11,724 nt of DNA from an uncultured Bacilli bacterium (GTDB taxonomy: Bacteria; Bacillota_I; Bacilli_A; RF39; UBA660): assembly GCA_947631285.1 (NCBI GenBank), contig CANRKS010000022.1, forward strand, positions 1-11,724, in the 5' to 3' direction. The notes under the pieces were generated by a model that was not told the origin of the DNA, did not search any database, and was given only the letters and a program-made list of their open reading frames with translations. Of this stretch, positions 1-5,980 are shown piece by piece. A program made the translations under genes and the position numbers. Every line of letters starts with the position of its first letter. Position 1 is the stretch's first letter.

Positions 1-62
1 ACCATAGAACCCGAAGGAACAGATTTACAGTCTGCCGCGTTTGACCACTTCGCTACCCCTCC
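1..62 (-). tRNA. tRNA-Tyr (anticodon GTA), 3' end cut by window
   Basis: On the minus strand the 5' end reads GGAGGGGTAGCGAAGTGG, which is the usual start of Bacillota tRNA-Tyr. The anticodon loop is CTGTAAA, giving anticodon GTA, flanked by a CAGA/TCTG stem. The variable region TTCCTTCGGGTT shows the long class II arm expected for tRNA-Tyr. The T arm and 3' acceptor strand lie beyond the left window edge. It is the last visible gene of a three-tRNA cluster, 8 bases after tRNA-Thr. Confidence 0.93.
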
Positions 63-70
63 AAAAAAAA

Positions 71-146
71 TGGTGCCGACTGAGGGAATCGAACCCCCAA
101 CCTACTGATTACAAGTCAGTTGCGCTACCAATTACGCTAAGTCGGC
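71..146 (-). tRNA. tRNA-Thr (anticodon TGT)
   Basis: A complete 76-nt cloverleaf with encoded CCA (complement of 71-73). The acceptor stem GCCGACT (140-146) pairs fully with AGTCGGC. The anticodon loop CTTGTAA gives TGT and sits on an ACTGA/TCAGT stem. The T loop is the canonical GGTTCGATTCC type. It decodes ACA and other ACN codons. It lies 27 bases after tRNA-Val, with no promoter or terminator visible between them, so the cluster is probably one transcript. Confidence 0.97.
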
Positions 147-173
147 AATTTTATAAGTCGGAACAAAATAAAA

Positions 174-250
174 TGGTGGGCGATATAGGACTCGAACCTA
201 TGACCCTCTGCTTGTAAGGCAGATGCTCTAACCAACTGAGCCAATCGCCC
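174..250 (-). tRNA. tRNA-Val (anticodon TAC)
   Basis: A complete 77-nt cloverleaf with encoded CCA (complement of 174-176). The acceptor stem GGGCGAT (244-250) pairs with ATCGCCC. The anticodon loop CTTACAA gives TAC on a TCTGC/GCAGA stem, so it decodes GTN codons. The T loop GGTTCGAGTCC is canonical. It is the first gene of the minus-strand tRNA cluster, about 40 bases below a sigma-A-like promoter. Confidence 0.97.
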
Positions 251-289
251 ATTTTTTGTCTTAAAATAATGTTTTTCAAGACAATTAAG

Positions 290-318
290 ATTATACTATA
301 CAAATTTTAATTATGCAA
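290..318 (-). promoter_or_regulatory. sigma-A-like promoter of the tRNA cluster
   Basis: On the minus strand, TTGCAT (complement of 313-318) is followed by a 17-base spacer and a perfect TATAAT (complement of 290-295). The predicted start would be about 30 bases upstream of tRNA-Val. The Nudix gene upstream on the same strand has no hairpin terminator after its stop, so some tRNA transcription could also come from read-through. Confidence 0.6.
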
Positions 319-346
319 CAAGTTTTGCGAATTTTATTTTCATTTT

Positions 347-772
347 TTAAAAAAGAAGGCCCTTTTGAATAGCGTAAGGAAGTAAATGATCTCGAATTGA
401 TGTTGACAAATTATATTCTATTTCTCCTAATGAATACCAATGATAGTCCATTATTTCATCGTTAGGAATTAAACTAACATGTATTTTCTTTGTAGCCAAA
501 AACATGTTCATTTCGATAATAATATCGCTATCGCTAGCAGCAGCCTCTTTAAAACACATTATTGGGAGTAAATCTTCTTCACAAAATTCAAAACCTTGTC
601 CAATCTCTTCATTTACTTCTCTCAAAGCAGCGGTTATTTCTGTTTCACCAGTTTCGATACCTCCACCAACTAAAGTCCAAGAATGAGTAGTATTACTTCT
701 ATGAGATTTAACTATTAAAAGTTTTCCATTTTCAATAAAAGCCACCCCTACTACCCTTTTTAATTTTTCCAT
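347..772 (-). CDS. Nudix hydrolase
   Basis: A 141-residue protein with a complete Nudix box at residues 37-59 (G-x5-E-x7-REVNEEIGQ). R51, E52, E55 and E56 are the expected Mg2+-binding and catalytic residues. The family cleaves nucleoside diphosphates linked to another moiety; the substrate cannot be read from sequence. A single domain with no signal or membrane segment suggests a cytosolic enzyme, and the length is typical of small MutT/ADP-ribose-type Nudix proteins. The start at 772 is supported by TTGAGGAG ending 8 bases upstream (complement of 781-786). A TATAAT (complement of 793-798) lies just above it but I see no good -35. The gene diverges from the helicase at 891, and the tRNA cluster lies downstream on the same strand with no obvious terminator between. 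Confidence 0.9.
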   Translation of the reverse strand: MEKLKRVVGVAFIENGKLLIVKSHRSNTTHSWTLVGGGIETGETEITAALREVNEEIGQGFEFCEEDLLPIMCFKEAAASDSDIIIEMNMFLATKKIHVSLIPNDEIMDYHWYSLGEIEYNLSTSIRDHLLPYAIQKGLLF

Positions 773-890
773 TATTACAACTCCTCAATGATATTATACT
801 ATATTTTTAAAGATTCCACTTTTTTCATATTACGAAAAAGTAAAATTATGTTAATATATTAGCAGAAACTTTTCCCAAGAAAGGTTTATT

Positions 891-2336
891 ATGCTTAAAA
901 ATTATTTTCCTAGTCAATTAGATGAATATCAAAAAAATGCTATTATATATGATAATAATATGCTAATTATTGCAGGAGCTGGTTCTGGTAAAACTTTTAC
1001 GTTAATTAATAAAATCAATTATTTAATTGAAGAACAAAAGATTTCACCTCAAGACATTTTAGTAGTTTCTTTTACCAACGCTTCTGTAAATGATATATCG
1101 TTAAAGGCCTCTTATTCTATTGATATTGTTACATTTCACAAATTAGCAATTAAAATTCTCACTCAAGCAAATGTTTCCTTCGGCTTAGCTAACGATCATT
1201 TTTTGTCCTACATAATTAATGAATCACTCCATACTTGTAATGCAAAAGATCAAAAATATATTCTAAAATTCTTAAAATTTTCAGGACCTTATAAAAAATT
1301 TGTTCATTCAAATGAATTTGCCTCTTTTAAAAAATTTATAATTACTTTTATAAATCTATGGAAAGCTAATGATTTCAATTATTCAAATATTCCTTTAGAA
1401 AAAGTAACAAAACTTGAAAGGCACATTTTAATAATAATTTTTAATATATTCTTAAATTATATAAAAGAAAAAAACAGTCAAAATAAACTAGATTTTGATG
1501 ATTTAATAAAAGCTGCTGCTGAAAAAGTAAAAGAAATTAAATTAAACTATAAATATATAATAATTGATGAATTTCAAGATACCTCTTTAATTAGATTAAA
1601 ATTAATAAAAGAAATATATAAACACACTAACTCCCATATTATCGTTGTTGGCGATGACTATCAATCAATATATCGTTTTAGTGGTTGTAACTTAAATATC
1701 TTTTTAAATTTCTCATCTTTTTTTCCAAGTGTAAAGACCATAGTGCTGAAAAATATATACCGCAACAGTCAAGAATTAAGTAACATTGCAACAAAATTCA
1801 TTCAAAAAAACCCTTTACAAATTAATAAAAAATTAATATCCGCTAAGCACACAAAATACCCTATTATTTTTGCCCCTTATACAAATAAAATTGAGCATTT
1901 AAAAAAAGTCTTGAACCACCTAATAAACTATACTGATGACATCATGATTTTAAGCCGCAACAACAATGATATATATGAATATATAGATGAAGAATTTAAA
2001 ATTGAACAAAGTATTATCTCGTATCATAATATTAAAATTAAATATTTTACCGTTCATAAATCTAAAGGATTAGAGGCTAATTCAGTAATTGTTTTAAATT
2101 GTAATAATAATATAGTGGGATTTCCTAATAAAATTGAAAATAATTCTTTAATAAATAAGGTATTCCCTTTTAAAGAAATGAAACATGCTGAAGAAAGAAG
2201 ATTATTCTATGTGGCAATTACGAGAGCTAAAGAAAATACCTTCCTTCTTTATGATAAGCATAATTGTTCTACTTTTATTAAAGAAATTAGAAAAATAGCT
2301 ATAAAAGAATTAAGCAAAATTACCTACTTCAAATAA
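891..2336 (+). CDS. Compact UvrD-like superfamily 1 DNA helicase
   Basis: This 481-residue ATP-dependent 3'-5' type DNA helicase carries the SF1A motifs in order: Q motif (around Q15), Walker A AGAGSGKT (28-35), motif Ia (around 58-66), FDDLI (202-206), Walker B DEFQD (226-230), motif III GDDYQSIYRFSG (254-265), motif IV with R291, motif V TVHKSKGLE (387-395) and motif VI RRLFYVAITRAK (436-447). All catalytic motifs look intact. It is much shorter than UvrD/PcrA (about 720 residues). Only about 95 residues separate motifs IV and V, so the regulatory 2B subdomain seems absent, and the C-terminal tail is short. The likely role is DNA repair or replication-fork processing; a RecD2-like or other specialised role cannot be excluded. 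AGAAAGG ends 6 bases before the ATG. TATATT (855-860) is a possible -10 with no clear -35. Its stop directly abuts the stop of the convergent MBL gene, and I see no terminator between them. Confidence 0.92.
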   Translation: MLKNYFPSQLDEYQKNAIIYDNNMLIIAGAGSGKTFTLINKINYLIEEQKISPQDILVVSFTNASVNDISLKASYSIDIVTFHKLAIKILTQANVSFGLANDHFLSYIINESLHTCNAKDQKYILKFLKFSGPYKKFVHSNEFASFKKFIITFINLWKANDFNYSNIPLEKVTKLERHILIIIFNIFLNYIKEKNSQNKLDFDDLIKAAAEKVKEIKLNYKYIIIDEFQDTSLIRLKLIKEIYKHTNSHIIVVGDDYQSIYRFSGCNLNIFLNFSSFFPSVKTIVLKNIYRNSQELSNIATKFIQKNPLQINKKLISAKHTKYPIIFAPYTNKIEHLKKVLNHLINYTDDIMILSRNNNDIYEYIDEEFKIEQSIISYHNIKIKYFTVHKSKGLEANSVIVLNCNNNIVGFPNKIENNSLINKVFPFKEMKHAEERRLFYVAITRAKENTFLLYDKHNCSTFIKEIRKIAIKELSKITYFK

Positions 2337-3209
2337 CTATTTTTTATCTATCCATAGATTAGCATCCTTTATAGCTACTTCAATTATTCCATCATCTGAT
2401 AGCTTAGTTAAAAGTGATTTAATGGTAGTACCTATAATATGGTATTGCTCAAGAGTTAAATTAATATGATATTTTTTAGCTAATTCATTTAATAATTCTG
2501 AAAAGGTGTTTTTATACTCTAGTATGTCTAGAACTTCCTTCTCAATTTCTAAAGTTGTCTCTCTATTTATTCTAAGCGTATTCTTAATATCTCTTTCAAC
2601 TTCACCATGGCTCGGAACATAATAAGCATATTCGGTCTTTTCTAAAAAATCTAATGTTTTTAAAAATCCATCTACATCATATGTATATTGAATAGCATAT
2701 TTTTCTAAAATTCTTTGGCTTGTATAAGCATCACCAGTAAAAATGACATTATCACTAGTAACAACACCAATAAGTCCAAAAGAATGGCCTGATAAATTTA
2801 TTATTTTTAAGCCATCAACTTGCAAATTACTTATATCATAACAAATACTTGGCTTAGCCATTAAAAATGAACTATATAATCCTTTTATTGGCATTGCTCC
2901 ATACATTAAGGATGGTTCTAATAAAGGATTGTTAATAAAATAGCTTTCGGTTCTTTCCGCATAAATTTCACAATGGTACTTACCTTGTAAATAAGCATTT
3001 CCGCCAATATGATCGGCATGACTATGCGTATTAATTATGTACTTTAAATTCCAATTATGTTCTTCTAATAATTTGGCAATCTTTTTGCCAAAGTCTTTCG
3101 AGTTTCCAGTATCTATTAAACATACATCTTTATCATTTAACACATATATTCCTACATTGACAGGACTTTCAACTACATAAGTTTGGGCTCCTAATTGTTT
3201 TACATTCAT
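2337..3209 (-). CDS. MBL-fold metallo-hydrolase
   Basis: This 290-residue metallo-beta-lactamase-fold protein has the full set of metal-ligand candidates: H62, H64, D66 and H67 in THSHADH (61-67), H142 in SGHSFG, D160 in FTGDAY and H201 in VPSHGE. That pattern fits a dinuclear zinc hydrolase such as a glyoxalase II-like or thioesterase-like enzyme; the substrate is unknown. The last 70 or so residues (about 220-290) look like a helical/winged-helix tail. No signal peptide is seen, so it is probably cytosolic. It lies 7 bases after the stop of the DUF368 gene. I see no convincing Shine-Dalgarno before its ATG, so translation is probably coupled to the upstream gene. Its last codon touches the end of the convergent helicase gene with no spacer. 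Confidence 0.9.
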   Translation of the reverse strand: MNVKQLGAQTYVVESPVNVGIYVLNDKDVCLIDTGNSKDFGKKIAKLLEEHNWNLKYIINTHSHADHIGGNAYLQGKYHCEIYAERTESYFINNPLLEPSLMYGAMPIKGLYSSFLMAKPSICYDISNLQVDGLKIINLSGHSFGLIGVVTSDNVIFTGDAYTSQRILEKYAIQYTYDVDGFLKTLDFLEKTEYAYYVPSHGEVERDIKNTLRINRETTLEIEKEVLDILEYKNTFSELLNELAKKYHINLTLEQYHIIGTTIKSLLTKLSDDGIIEVAIKDANLWIDKK

Positions 3210-3216
3210 ATCTAAT

Positions 3217-4113
3217 CTATTTTTTATCTTTAGTTAAAAAGTATTTTAAACCTTCTAAGCTAAAAATAATTATTCCTCCTAAAATAAAATATAATATATT
3301 AAAAGTGTTGAAACTTAAATACTTAAGAGGTATATCTAAAGTTGTTGGCCCCATAACTATAGAATAAATTGACGCTACCATCATTCCTAAAATTGCATAA
3401 ATGGTAGCACTTCTATATTTGTTTAAGCACTTCCTTAAAAGTTTAATAAAATATAAAATTCCAAAAATAATTCCTAAACCAAAAACAATTAAAATTGGTA
3501 AAGAAGAAAAATCAAAATGTAAGAAAGCCTTTATTTTTTCAATAATAGGAATATATATGCCAAAAATTAACAAAATGGTTGATCCAGAAATACCCGGTAA
3601 AACCATAGCCGAAATAGCAACCATCGCGGCCAAAAAAACATAAAGTATTGTGCCTAAATTAAAATTGTCAATATTAAAAGTCCCCCCGACTACTCGATTT
3701 AAATAAGTGATTAAAATAACTAAAAGAGCTCCTAAAATTGCAAACAAAATGTTTCTATATTTTCCCTTTAAAGATTCTTTTTCTTCTTTTATTACAATAG
3801 GTAATGCAAAAATAATAAAGCCAATAAACAATGAACTCATTTCATAAATATGTTTATCAAATAAATTTGATAAAAACAAAACTGCTAAAACAAATCCAAA
3901 ACCCCAACCAATGGCAATTTTAAACAAGTAGGCAATTGCCACTTTTTTCTTCGCCCAATCGCCTCTGAATAAGTCATCTAATGAAGCAATAAATTTATCG
4001 TAAAATCCTAAAATAAATGCAACAGTTCCTCCTGATACACCAGGAACACTATCAGCTAATGCCATGCAAAAGCCATTAATAAAATTGTTAATATATTCCT
4101 TCAGCTTTTTCAT
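3217..4113 (-). CDS. popT: DUF368 family protein (PopT-type polyprenyl-phosphate translocase)
   Basis: This 298-residue polytopic membrane protein is recognisable as DUF368 from the N-terminal ADSVPGVSGGT (20-30) and a second copy of the motif, VLPGISGST (171-179), which mark two internal half-repeats. Hydrophobic segments fall near 65-84, 93-109, 121-137, 156-171, 179-190, 207-224, 236-253 and 271-290. The family has been reported to return undecaprenyl phosphate from the outer to the inner leaflet for reuse in peptidoglycan and other envelope polymers; the role here is inferred from family membership. The start is supported by AGAAGG ending 8 bases before the ATG (complement of 4122-4127). 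It is the first gene of a two-gene unit with the MBL hydrolase and has its own promoter at 4138-4166. Confidence 0.9.
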   Translation of the reverse strand: MKKLKEYINNFINGFCMALADSVPGVSGGTVAFILGFYDKFIASLDDLFRGDWAKKKVAIAYLFKIAIGWGFGFVLAVLFLSNLFDKHIYEMSSLFIGFIIFALPIVIKEEKESLKGKYRNILFAILGALLVILITYLNRVVGGTFNIDNFNLGTILYVFLAAMVAISAMVLPGISGSTILLIFGIYIPIIEKIKAFLHFDFSSLPILIVFGLGIIFGILYFIKLLRKCLNKYRSATIYAILGMMVASIYSIVMGPTTLDIPLKYLSFNTFNILYFILGGIIIFSLEGLKYFLTKDKK

Positions 4114-4137
4114 TATTTCAACCTTCTTTTCTTTTTA

Positions 4138-4166
4138 ATTATAGCAAAGAAAAAATAACTAAACAA
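4138..4166 (-). promoter_or_regulatory. sigma-A promoter (extended -10) of the DUF368-MBL operon
   Basis: On the minus strand, TTGTTT (complement of 4161-4166) is followed by a 17-base spacer and TATAAT (complement of 4138-4143). The -10 is preceded by TGC, which makes an extended -10 (TGn-TATAAT). The ATG lies 24 bases beyond the -10, so the leader is short and begins just ahead of the AAGAAGG ribosome binding site. Confidence 0.65.
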
Positions 4167-4237
4167 TATCTAACCGACTTTACTATAATCATTAAAACAT
4201 AAGTTTATATTTATTTACTCTTTAAGATGAAAAGAAG

Positions 4238-4266
4238 TTTACAAATATTTTTTAATTTAGTAAAAT
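4238..4266 (+). promoter_or_regulatory. sigma-A-like promoter of the thioredoxin-like gene
   Basis: TTTACA (4238-4243), a 17-base spacer and TAAAAT (4261-4266). Each box differs from consensus at one position. The predicted start near 4273 would place the AAAGGA ribosome binding site (4275-4280) at the very 5' end of the transcript. Confidence 0.55.
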
Positions 4267-4291
4267 AATAATTGAAAGGATATGATTATTA

Positions 4292-4873
4292 ATGAATCAA
4301 AAGAAAAATGCAGTTGCCAAAAAAGTTTCTAAAAGTAGCGATGTACATAATATTGGTTTTAAAAATTATTTATATGCCTTCCTAATTTTGGTAGGAGGTA
4401 TTACCTTTATATTTTTGTCTTTTAAATGGTATCAATTAAAAACAGAAGAAAAGTTAATGAAAAGCTATTTAATTACTTCTAATACAATTGTTACAAATAT
4501 TTCTAGTTTGGATGAATTTAATCATATTATTCAAGAAGCACCTTCATCATATTTTATTTATTTAAGTTATACTGGTGATAAAGATGTCTATGAAATGGAA
4601 AAAGACTTAAAAATTATTATTGATAAATATGATATTAATGATGCTTTCTACTACATTGATGTTACAAATTTAAAAAATGATAATGACAATTATTTGCAAG
4701 AAATAAAAGATACTCTTAATATTCCCACTTTAGAAAAAGTTCCAGCTGTCATCTATGTTGACAATGGTCAAATCTTAGAACGTAATGTCTTAGATGGAAT
4801 TAAAGGGACAAATTTTAAAGCAGAAGATTTAGAAAATTTATTAGAAATTTATGAATATGATGTAATAAAATAG
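4292..4873 (+). CDS. Membrane-anchored thioredoxin-like protein without cysteines
   Basis: A 193-residue protein of unknown function. A lysine-rich N-terminus is followed by one hydrophobic segment (about 27-45), predicting a single-pass protein with the rest outside the cell. Residues 70-190 have the rhythm of a thioredoxin fold: strand YFIYLSYTG (87-95), helix 98-112, strand FYYIDVTNL (119-127), then KVPAVIYVDNG (149-159), which matches the thioredoxin cis-proline segment (P151 after V150). The CxxC position is replaced by TGDKD, and the protein has no cysteine at all, so it cannot be a thiol redox enzyme of the usual kind. A structural, binding or chaperone-like role is possible. AAAGGA lies 11 bases before the ATG, slightly far. 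It is followed by the hairpin at 4893-4933 and then cotJB. A link to the spore coat is suggested only by position. Confidence 0.75.
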   Translation: MNQKKNAVAKKVSKSSDVHNIGFKNYLYAFLILVGGITFIFLSFKWYQLKTEEKLMKSYLITSNTIVTNISSLDEFNHIIQEAPSSYFIYLSYTGDKDVYEMEKDLKIIIDKYDINDAFYYIDVTNLKNDNDNYLQEIKDTLNIPTLEKVPAVIYVDNGQILERNVLDGIKGTNFKAEDLENLLEIYEYDVIK

Positions 4874-4882
4874 GCATTAATC

Positions 4883-4912
4883 TTATATAATTAAAAAGTT
4901 ACCTCATACATT
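4883..4912 (+). promoter_or_regulatory. Candidate sigma-E (mother-cell sporulation) promoter of cotJB-cotJC
   Basis: CATACATT (4905-4912) fits the Bacillus subtilis sigma-E -10 consensus CATACAnT at every fixed position. At the expected 15-base spacing lies TTATATA (4883-4889), which matches 5 of 7 positions of the sigma-E -35 consensus KMATATT. The cotJ operon of B. subtilis is sigma-E dependent. Predicted transcription starts at about 4918-4920, so the message would begin at its own AGGAGG. A competing reading is TATAAT (4886-4891) as a sigma-A -10, but no matching -35 is present. Confidence 0.55.
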
Positions 4913-4933
4913 AAGGGTAGGAGGTAATTTTTT
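4893..4933 (+). terminator. Hairpin terminator overlapping the cotJB ribosome binding site
   Basis: TTACCTC (4899-4905) pairs perfectly with GAGGTAA (4921-4927). A G-U pair and five A-T pairs extend it outward (4893-4898 with 4928-4933), giving a stem of about 13 pairs, a 15-base loop and a T run that ends at the cotJB ATG. It is probably the terminator of the upstream gene. The 3' arm contains most of the cotJB AGGAGG (4919-4924), so any transcript that reads through would have that ribosome binding site paired. Confidence 0.6.
4919..4924 (+). promoter_or_regulatory. Perfect ribosome binding site of cotJB
   Basis: AGGAGG followed by T, ten bases before the ATG at 4935, with an all A/T spacer. 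It is the strongest Shine-Dalgarno in the window and fixes the cotJB start. It lies mostly in the 3' arm of the hairpin at 4893-4933. Confidence 0.85.
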
Positions 4934-4934
4934 T

Positions 4935-5405
4935 ATGTTATTCGATGATAACAATATTAATTTAGATTTGTCCCTATTTAATTTAGCCGGATTTAATGAG
5001 CCAGAAATTAATTTGAACAGCAATTATTCCAATGAAGCTAAAAACAAATTTCTTACCGCTAAAGAAGGCTTTTTAAGAGGCAATATGTTTAAAGACGAAT
5101 ATAAGCCTTACAAAAATTTAACTTATATTCCTATTAAACCAAAAAGTGATCGGGAAGCTAAACTATATAACGTTATGCAATATGCTTTTGCCATAAATGA
5201 TATGAATTTATTTTTAGATACTCATCCCAATGATAAGAATGCCTTACGTTATTTAGAAGAATTAATTAATGAAGAAATGGAAGCTAAAAAAGAATTTATG
5301 AAGTCTTATGGCCCTCTTACTGTTAATAAAACAAAAGGGGACGAATTTAAATGGATTGATAGTCCATGGCCTTGGGAATCATTTAGAGGTGATATCTATG
5401 TTTAA
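4935..5405 (+). CDS. cotJB: Spore coat protein CotJB with a CotJA-like N-terminal part
   Basis: 156 residues. The C-terminal part (about 75-149) is CotJB: NLFLDTHPNDKNAL (91-104), SYGPLT (124-129) and SPWPWE (143-148) are the family hallmarks. CotJB is usually about 85-95 residues, so there are some 70 extra N-terminal residues. In these, AKEGFLRGNMFKDEYKPYKN (42-61) has the pattern of CotJA (ALxxGTxFPxLYxPY), so I read the gene as a CotJA-CotJB fusion; that part is inference. CotJ proteins form an inner-coat-associated complex with the CotJC catalase in the mother cell. The start is fixed by AGGAGG at 4919-4924. The stop overlaps the cotJC start by 8 bases, which indicates translational coupling. 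A sigma-E-like promoter lies directly upstream. Confidence 0.88.
   Translation: MLFDDNNINLDLSLFNLAGFNEPEINLNSNYSNEAKNKFLTAKEGFLRGNMFKDEYKPYKNLTYIPIKPKSDREAKLYNVMQYAFAINDMNLFLDTHPNDKNALRYLEELINEEMEAKKEFMKSYGPLTVNKTKGDEFKWIDSPWPWESFRGDIYV
5385..5392 (+). promoter_or_regulatory. Ribosome binding site that decides the cotJC start
   Basis: AGAGGTGA is near-complementary to the 16S rRNA tail and lies 5 bases before the ATG at 5398, inside the end of cotJB. It supports 5398 over the in-frame ATG at 5308, which would add 30 residues with no family resemblance. Confidence 0.8.
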
Positions 5406-5955
5406 ATATGTTAAAACTACTAATTATCCTATAAGTATTACCAAAAAAGATTTAAGAATGGCCAAAAATCTTATTACACAATTCGGAGGATCTAATGGGG
5501 AATTAGCCGCGGCCTTAAGGTACTTTAGTCAAAAATTTACAATGCCAGATGATAAAGGAAAAGCACTGCTTAATGACATTAGTACCGAAGAATTGGGTCA
5601 TTGTGAAATGATATGTACAATGGTTAAGCAATTAACTCAAAATGCAACCATTGAAGAATTAAAAGAAGCTGGGCTTGATTCTTATTATGCTGAACATAAT
5701 AAAGGGCTTTATCCAATCGATGCTAATGGGGTTCCTTTTACAGCAGCTTATTTTGCTGTAACGGCTGATCCAATTGCCGATTTAATGGAAGATATGGCTG
5801 CTGAACAAAAAGCTAGAGCAGTTTATGAAAACTTAATTGATCTTACAACAGATGAAGATGTCATTGCTCCCTTATTATTTTTAAGACAAAGGGAAGTAGT
5901 CCATTTTAATCGCTTTAAAGAATTATATGAAGATTATAAAAGTAAAGGATTTTAA
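5398..5955 (+). CDS. cotJC: Spore coat protein CotJC, manganese catalase family
   Basis: 185 residues from ATG 5398. It is a ferritin-like four-helix protein of the manganese catalase family, which disproportionates hydrogen peroxide. Dimanganese ligand candidates are E35 (GELAAALRY), E65 and H68 (EELGH), E136 (MAAEQKAR) and H169 (REVVH, with second-shell candidate E166), so the site looks complete. The length matches coat-type CotJC, shorter than the larger manganese catalases. It overlaps cotJB by 8 bases and is presumably translated by coupling from one cotJB-cotJC message, ending at the hairpin at 5954-5980. In sporulating bacteria CotJC sits in the coat and may protect or cross-link it; CotJC homologues also occur in species not known to sporulate, so on its own it does not prove sporulation. 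Confidence 0.94.
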   Translation: MFKYVKTTNYPISITKKDLRMAKNLITQFGGSNGELAAALRYFSQKFTMPDDKGKALLNDISTEELGHCEMICTMVKQLTQNATIEELKEAGLDSYYAEHNKGLYPIDANGVPFTAAYFAVTADPIADLMEDMAAEQKARAVYENLIDLTTDEDVIAPLLFLRQREVVHFNRFKELYEDYKSKGF

Positions 5956-5980
5956 AAAAGGCACAAAATGTGTCTTTTTT
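5954..5980. terminator. Bidirectional terminator between cotJC and ftsK
   Basis: A 12-pair stem: AAAAAAGGCACA (5954-5965) against TGTGTCTTTTTT (5969-5980), with one G-U pair and a three-base AAA loop. Both strands end in a run of six T. It fills the whole gap between the convergent cotJC (stop 5953-5955) and ftsK (last base 5981) and would stop both. Confidence 0.85.

Noticed and set aside
313..327. A hairpin GCAA/TTGC downstream of the Nudix gene as a terminator.
   Set aside because: The stem is only about four pairs, has no T run and overlaps the tRNA promoter -35.
3401..3643. An 80-codon plus-strand frame opposite the DUF368 gene.
   Set aside because: It is a Lys/Ile-rich mirror of a membrane protein, with no start signals.
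4114..4291. A possible riboswitch or small RNA in the 178-base divergent gap.
   Set aside because: It is plain AT-rich sequence; only the two promoters and two ribosome binding sites are supported, with no GC-containing helix of note.
5308..5397. A 30-residue N-terminal extension of CotJC starting at ATG 5308.
   Set aside because: It lies wholly within cotJB in another frame, has no family resemblance or ribosome binding site, and ATG 5398 has AGAGGTGA at the right distance.
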